Assembly (NCBI RefSeq): GCF_036669915.1
Contig: NC_089315.1
Span: 6,905,791-6,969,790 of the forward strand
Source of the DNA: Pocillopora verrucosa
Taxonomy: Eukaryota > Cnidaria > Anthozoa > Scleractinia > Pocilloporidae
Length of the DNA: 64,000 bases
Direction of reading: 5' to 3'
Positions within the stretch are counted from its first letter, which is position 1. Each line of letters starts with the position of its first letter. Positions 59,308 through 64,000 of this stretch are shown here, one piece after another. The position numbers and the translations under genes were made by a program. A model generated the notes under the pieces. That model was not told where the DNA came from and made no database searches. It was given only the letters and a program-made list of their open reading frames with translations.

Positions 59308-60482
59308 TTACAAAACCGGATTATCAACTAGATATGGATTGGCTACAACGGCCAAAAAGTTCTGCATGGATTGCTTAGCGGTTCCCGCTCTCCACCGACG
59401 CCACATTTGCTCGTCGAGGTAGGACTGCAAGTCTTCCCTCCTTATCCTCCGGCGTGTTTTCTGGCCCAATTTTAAACTGTTCCAGCAGGATTCGATTTCT
59501 TGGGTGTCAACCCCATAGTGACTGGGTCAACGAAGTTGAGTCGGTGGACAATCATTTGATGTGCACTTATGTTGTTAATTCTTTGGTCCGTCTGCCGGTA
59601 GGAGGCCAAGTCATCCGAGTGCACTTCGGTTCCAGGGAGAACACACCTTGAAATGATGGGATGGAGGGTGGCCATATCTCGTCTTTCCACTTCATCGAAG
59701 TAGCTTTTTGTAGGTAAATGTTGCGTCGTAACAATCCCAAAAACCCATGTGTACCTTTGTGCACGTCTTCCCCAGTTGTTCTGAAATAATGAAAAAATAT
59801 ATATATTTCAGATGGATGATTTTTGTCCCATTAATATTTTGCTTTAATATAATTTTGATATTAAAGCGCCCTGAGTGCTTTTTGTTGTCACATTCCCACC
59901 TACTTCGGCTTGCGAACCACATGTTCCAGAAAATTAAGGAACAGTAAGGTTATGAAAATATTTATATCTCAAAAATATTGAAATGATTGGAGGTGAACAT
60001 TTGCCTAGTATATACTATATCAGTAATATAATATGGCTCAAAAAGGTGATTTTTTTAAACTCATTTATTCCTGCTATAAATGGTTGCCATAATTTTTGTG
60101 TGCCAATAGTGGACAAGTTGCTCGGAGGCGATTAGCAAAGGATGTTCAAAGTTTGAGTGCAGGCCGAGTGCAGGCGATCTACGACGCTATTTCCCGTGTT
60201 AGTATATACTTGAAAAAATAGTGATTTTTAGCTTTGATTAGTTGTTGAATTTACTCTCGTCGCATCTTACACCAGTCCAAAGGGCGTGATTGGCCTGTCC
60301 TGAAGGTTTCTTGGGCAGCCATCCTGTAAGCGCCTACTAATTTTTCTTATCAAGCTTGTATTTAAATCCAGGTACCTGGAAATTCGTCGCTGGGAGTCCT
60401 CAGCAGAGAAGAAATAAACCTTCTGCAGGAGTTTACCAAGTGGCACTCTGGGGAACTCCTCGAAAAAACTGTTTGATCTCAC
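59308..60482 (-). mobile_element. Decayed Merlin (ISXO2/IS1595-like) DNA transposase
   Basis: Minus-strand fragments resemble Merlin-type DDE transposases. The region 60482-about 60290 encodes a typical N-terminal part (SFFEEFPRVPLGKLLQKVYF, SAEDSQRRISRYLDL). After a gap that may contain introns, about 59785-59517 encodes [36 protein letters not shown] and LNFVDPVT, the catalytic core with its Asp in HSDD. The C-terminal part at about 59514-59308 ([27 protein letters not shown]) follows in another frame because of two extra bases near 59515-59516. The first catalytic Asp region is not clearly readable. The element looks inactive. Terminal repeats were not located. Confidence 0.65.
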
Positions 60483-62200
60483 ACTTCTTCTTTTTATGCA
60501 TCCTCAGCAGCGCCTGTACAGTATTGTTAAGGAAAGACCCTTTATCGTTTTTGAACAAATTAAAATGGCCGGTTTAAGCATTCTTCTCCACTGAATATAT
60601 AGACGCGTATAGATGCGACTTTTATGGTGGATGCTCTTGCTTCTAGAAGTTTTGAATTAACATCAAAGAGGTCTCCTACATCGAATGGGAAAAGTGCGTT
60701 CTAAAACACCTTAAGTACGTCGATAATTATTATTGTAACCCACGGTACTTTTAGTGTTGTTTTGAGGTTTTTTTTTCTTAAGTCGGTGTATTTATCACGT
60801 AGCAGTCAAGTAAAAATCCAAATTGTGCTATGAACACTTGCAACTTATATGACAGTTTTATGTAGCGGCATGCAGACGCATGTAAAAGTTGTTACTATAT
60901 AAGTTGAAAAGGAGATAGATTAAAGGACGTTTGTGCCAATGCACACGCCCGATGAAAGAGGGACTAAAGCTAGTAATCGATAGCAAGTTCCCTTATAGGT
61001 TATCTCCGAAAAGCGCCTTTTCCCCGTTGTTGTTCTTCAATTAAATACGAAATACATTGTTGTCAGCCCCGCGCGTTAAGATGGTAGCTGCGTTAAAAAA
61101 AAAAAAAAAAAAAGATGACGTTTGTTTAAAATTGACCGTGCCCACTAAAAAGGAGAAGTTGCAATATTTGTGCGCACAAACTAAAAATAATTCATTATAA
61201 TTGAAATGGAAATGCGAATTTTGGGCATATACTCAGTTCTTTAAGCGGAGAGGAATTGCACAAAATAATTACTTTACTATCTCGTGCGGTAAAAAAACGA
61301 TACCTTCGTTCACAATTTAAAGCTTGCCATCTTTGGATAACGCCTTCATTTTAATCTCTTCAATAGGCCAAGGTGATTACCGAATTAGTCCCATTTTAAG
61401 TGTGGGTTGGATTTTTATGGAGTTTAAACAATGACGCGTTAACTTCGTGCCGTTGCAACAGTGTTCGGCAACCGGCCTACCGGCGTTGATTGAGGTTGAA
61501 CTTGCAAAAAGAAATAATAAATGAACAACAGTAATAAAAAGATGTACCAAATAGTGGAGGGTTCCAATGGGGTGATGGCTGGTAAGTTTAAAGGATAAAA
61601 TTGTGGCCACTTTACGGCTAACGGTTAGGTTTTTTTCCCTTACGGTGGTTACCAAAAATATATTTACTATTAACGTTTTTGACCACTACCGTTTAAAACT
61701 TTATCGTGAGGCCTTGCTCTAAAGCTGCATACTGACGTAAGGACTTATTATTTTCTTCTCCTTGTTGGAGTCTAGTCAGCTAGCAATAGCGAGAAACGGG
61801 TCTAAATTTCGATGATTTTGTGAGTTTCTTATTTTGTAATTGACTACATCACACTTATGCGAAGTATCTTTTTTTCACACGGTTGTTTAGAACAAATGAA
61901 TAAAACCCCTTAGGGTGACCTCATCGTTAACAAAAGCAATTAAATCATTGCTAAGCGCAAGGTAAAACAGCCTATTGTTTAAACTTGCGACTTCCTCATC
62001 AGTGCCTTTTGTAAGGTAAGTGTGATTTTTTTTTCATCCTTTGTTATAATGGAGAAGTATGTTTGCCGTCGTCATAACAGACCAGAAACAAAGGGGGTAA
62101 GTTTCTAAAGAAACTCTGGTGCTGCGTCAGTGGGGGTAACAAGGTGATTTGATAATATCAACTAAGTTGAAATTGTAAATTGGCCACCTAAAAAGTTCAA

Positions 62201-62233
62201 AAGCTGACGTTTCGAGCCTTAGCTCTTCATCAG
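62201..62233 (-). ncRNA. Hammerhead-ribozyme-like motif (minus strand of left hairpin arm)
   Basis: Read on the minus strand, the segment contains CTGATGA, then a short GAGC/GCTC stem with a TAAG loop, then GAAAC and GTC. These are the conserved CUGANGA and GAAA boxes, a GUC cleavage triplet, and a self-complementary ACGU that could form a short stem III between two molecules, as in dimeric minimal hammerheads. One unpaired A stands between CUGAUGA and stem II, and stem I pairing is weak, so activity is doubtful. Confidence 0.4.
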
Positions 62234-62234
62234 A

Positions 62235-62262
62235 CTAATGAAGGGCTAACGCTCGAAACGTC
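62235..62262 (+). ncRNA. Degenerate hammerhead-like motif (plus strand of right hairpin arm)
   Basis: The plus strand of the right arm reads CTAATGA, a GGGC/GCTC stem with a TAAC loop, then GAAACGTC. It has the same layout as the left-arm motif, but a core G is replaced by A (CTAATGA instead of CTGATGA), which would be expected to abolish cleavage. Confidence 0.35.
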
Positions 62263-64000
62263 AGCTTTTGAACTCTTTACGGTGGCCAATTTATAATTTC
62301 AACTTAGTTGATATTACCAGAAACAGAACAGTTTGTAATTACATTTATAACGACGATTACTAACAATTTAGGTTTATTCATAAAAACATTGGGTTGTTAT
62401 ATACTCCCATGTAGGATAGAAGATATATTTGTATCTGGTGTAAATATTATCTGCGTGTGCTAGGCTAGCTTTTTGTATTTCCAATGGTAGAAAATTTACC
62501 CGATCAAATCTGTTGAACTCACCGATCATTTTTTTCTTAATTAACAACAAGATGTGAGGAAACAAAGTCTTTGTTTATTGAGTAACAACAATTGGCGCTA
62601 ACCGCACGGCTCCTAAAATACAACAACGCTCAGTAAATTAAGACATTTCATGTAACATCTGTATGAATAAGGATAAATGGGTTGATCTCACCAACCTTCC
62701 TTCCTTATTAAAAAAGAGTTATGAAGAAACAAAGTCTTTGTTTATTGATTCACCGCAATAAGCACTTATCGTAAAGCCCCCAAAATACAATAACGCGCAA
62801 TAGATTGAGGCGGTTTTTTTTTATAACCTCCGTTTACAGGATTTTTCAGCTATGATTCACTTACATAGGAAAGTAAACTGAGGTTAACGAATGTGTAGTT
62901 ATATTCTCTCCAATGCTAGAGGCGACACGTGTTGGAATAAAGGAGAAACTACAACAATACGTCTTTCTTTGTGCTGCCCACTAGTCTTCGTTAAGGAAAA
63001 AACTATTTTTAATTCATGTTATGCAGGGCAGGGTTTTTATTCGTTTTACTTTGTTTTTTTTATGTTTTTTTTTTTTTTAACAAATTCAAATTCGTGTCAG
63101 ACTGGGTTGGTGCGAGGCTGCGTGTCGGCTTTTATTTGGTGTGGGATGCCTTTGATCTGTAACCAAACCGGTTAGACCGTCTGCGACAGTGGGACAAGGG
63201 TGTTCAGATAACGGGGAAAAATGCATTTGTCAAATCATTTATTATCACGTGAAACACAGCGCAGCAAACGAACAAATCGAGCTTACTCATACTGAAGAGG
63301 GGGAAATTGACGAGTGTGTTTCCCATAATTCTTAAAAAAACATATTTGACTTAAAAAACCTAAACATTTTTTGTATCGCTTTCAATATTTGTCCTCGTAG
63401 CTATCTTTCCTTCCATAACGTTTTCATCTTAAACATTTTTCCTGTAAGTGTACTTCTGTTTCCTAGAGGTATTTTTCAAATGTAAATAACTAAACTAAAC
63501 TGGAGGTTGACTGAAAACTCAAAAGTTAGTTAGCTTCCAGACTCTTTATTTTTTCAATTCCTCACTCGTTACTAACCCTAAAATACAACAACGCTTTGAC
63601 ATCACCGGCACGCTTCTATCTTAACAACTGCGTGAAGAGATCTTTTCTAGTTAAGTAATGTTCCAGATAAGTGCTAAGAGAGGTATTACATACAGCAAAA
63701 AAAGCGGAAGATCTCAATGAGAAAGTACTGAAAATGTTTTCCATTCAAAAATACTTCTTAAATTTCATGGTTAGTTTGTTCTGTGCTTATCATATTGCCT
63801 TTTGTTCTAGTGCATAAACGATTTCCATTTTTTGCGTTATCATTTGCGACCTCGATACCTCTCCTAGCTAATAAATGGAAAATTACTTGTCTTCTTTTAA
63901 AAGATAATATGTCAAGACAAACTTGACAATCATAATATCTTCTGGGTCCATGTGATCCAGTTCACAGCGCGGGATATTTGCTGCTACTTCCCCCTCCTTT

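Larger units (their letters stand above)
62153..62316. repeat. Fold-back hairpin element, about 80-bp arms
   Basis: The left arm (about 62153-62233) and right arm (about 62234-62316) are near-perfect reverse complements, sharing AATATCAACTAAGTTGAAAT, AATTGGCCACC, GTTCAAAAGCTGACGTTTCG and AGC-rich centres. The same CGAAACGTCAGC-type sequence is, from memory, dispersed in many cnidarian and other invertebrate genomes near Penelope-like retroelements. This copy is a compact head-to-head pair. Confidence 0.8.
56335..64000. other. Gene-poor, repeat-bearing right end
   Basis: Apart from the palindrome cluster, the 106-bp repeats, the Merlin remnant, an A19 tract at about 61095-61113 and the hairpin element, no gene was recognised here. 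Confidence 0.5.

Noticed and set aside
1..64000. CRISPR arrays, bacterial operons, intact tRNA or rRNA genes
   Set aside because: The DNA is clearly spliced animal nuclear sequence. No array of spaced identical repeats and no intact tRNA or rRNA was seen by eye.

Overview
This window is nuclear DNA from an animal. It is AT-rich, and the genes are split into short exons by GT-AG introns and separated by AT-rich intergenic DNA full of short repeats. The protein set (ABCA transporter, TFIIH p52, SAPCD2, tyrosylprotein sulfotransferase, DHHC acyltransferase, DMGDH, Ctr copper transporter) is metazoan. The repeat set (TTAA-flanked CCCTTTAACTCC MITEs, CCTGCAG-ended MITEs, a tRNA-derived SINE, a Merlin-like transposase) points to an anthozoan cnidarian, most likely a stony coral. 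That placement is inference from recognised repeat styles and protein similarity; the species cannot be named.

Layout, left to right. (1) 1-8811, minus: the first 12 coding exons of an ABCA2-like ABC transporter, running off the left edge. (2) 9169-18289, plus: a 17-exon gene for TFIIH subunit p52 (GTF2H4), head-to-head with the ABCA gene across 357 bp. Its exon 6 lacks one T, which breaks the frame. (3) 21923-28015, plus: a six-exon SAPCD2 homologue. (4) 30295-31848, plus: a two-exon tyrosylprotein sulfotransferase. (5) 32798-33652, plus: a single-exon ZDHHC24-like palmitoyltransferase. (6) 36294-39102, plus: a two-exon secreted beta-helix protein with an Fn3-like C-terminal part. (7) 39981-40496, minus: a 171-residue unrecognised protein. 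(8) 43332-44904: a long inverted repeat enclosing a PHD-like zinc-finger fragment. (9) 45046-53899, plus: dimethylglycine dehydrogenase (14 exons seen, N-terminal exon not found). (10) 54997-56334, minus: a three-exon SLC31A2/Ctr copper transporter, tail-to-tail with DMGDH. (11) 56335-64000: gene-poor DNA with a palindrome cluster, a perfect 106-bp direct repeat, a decayed Merlin transposase and a hairpin element carrying hammerhead-ribozyme-like cores.

The genes are unrelated housekeeping or metabolic genes and form no operon-like system. Coding exons were joined by hand using splice sites, reading phase and remembered family sequences; phases agree at every junction stated, except the TFIIH lesion. 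The unusual material is the TFIIH frameshift, the ribozyme-like hairpin, the clustered CGAGCTCG palindromes, the 106-bp duplication and the inverted repeat around the PHD-like fragment. No convincing new multi-gene system was found.
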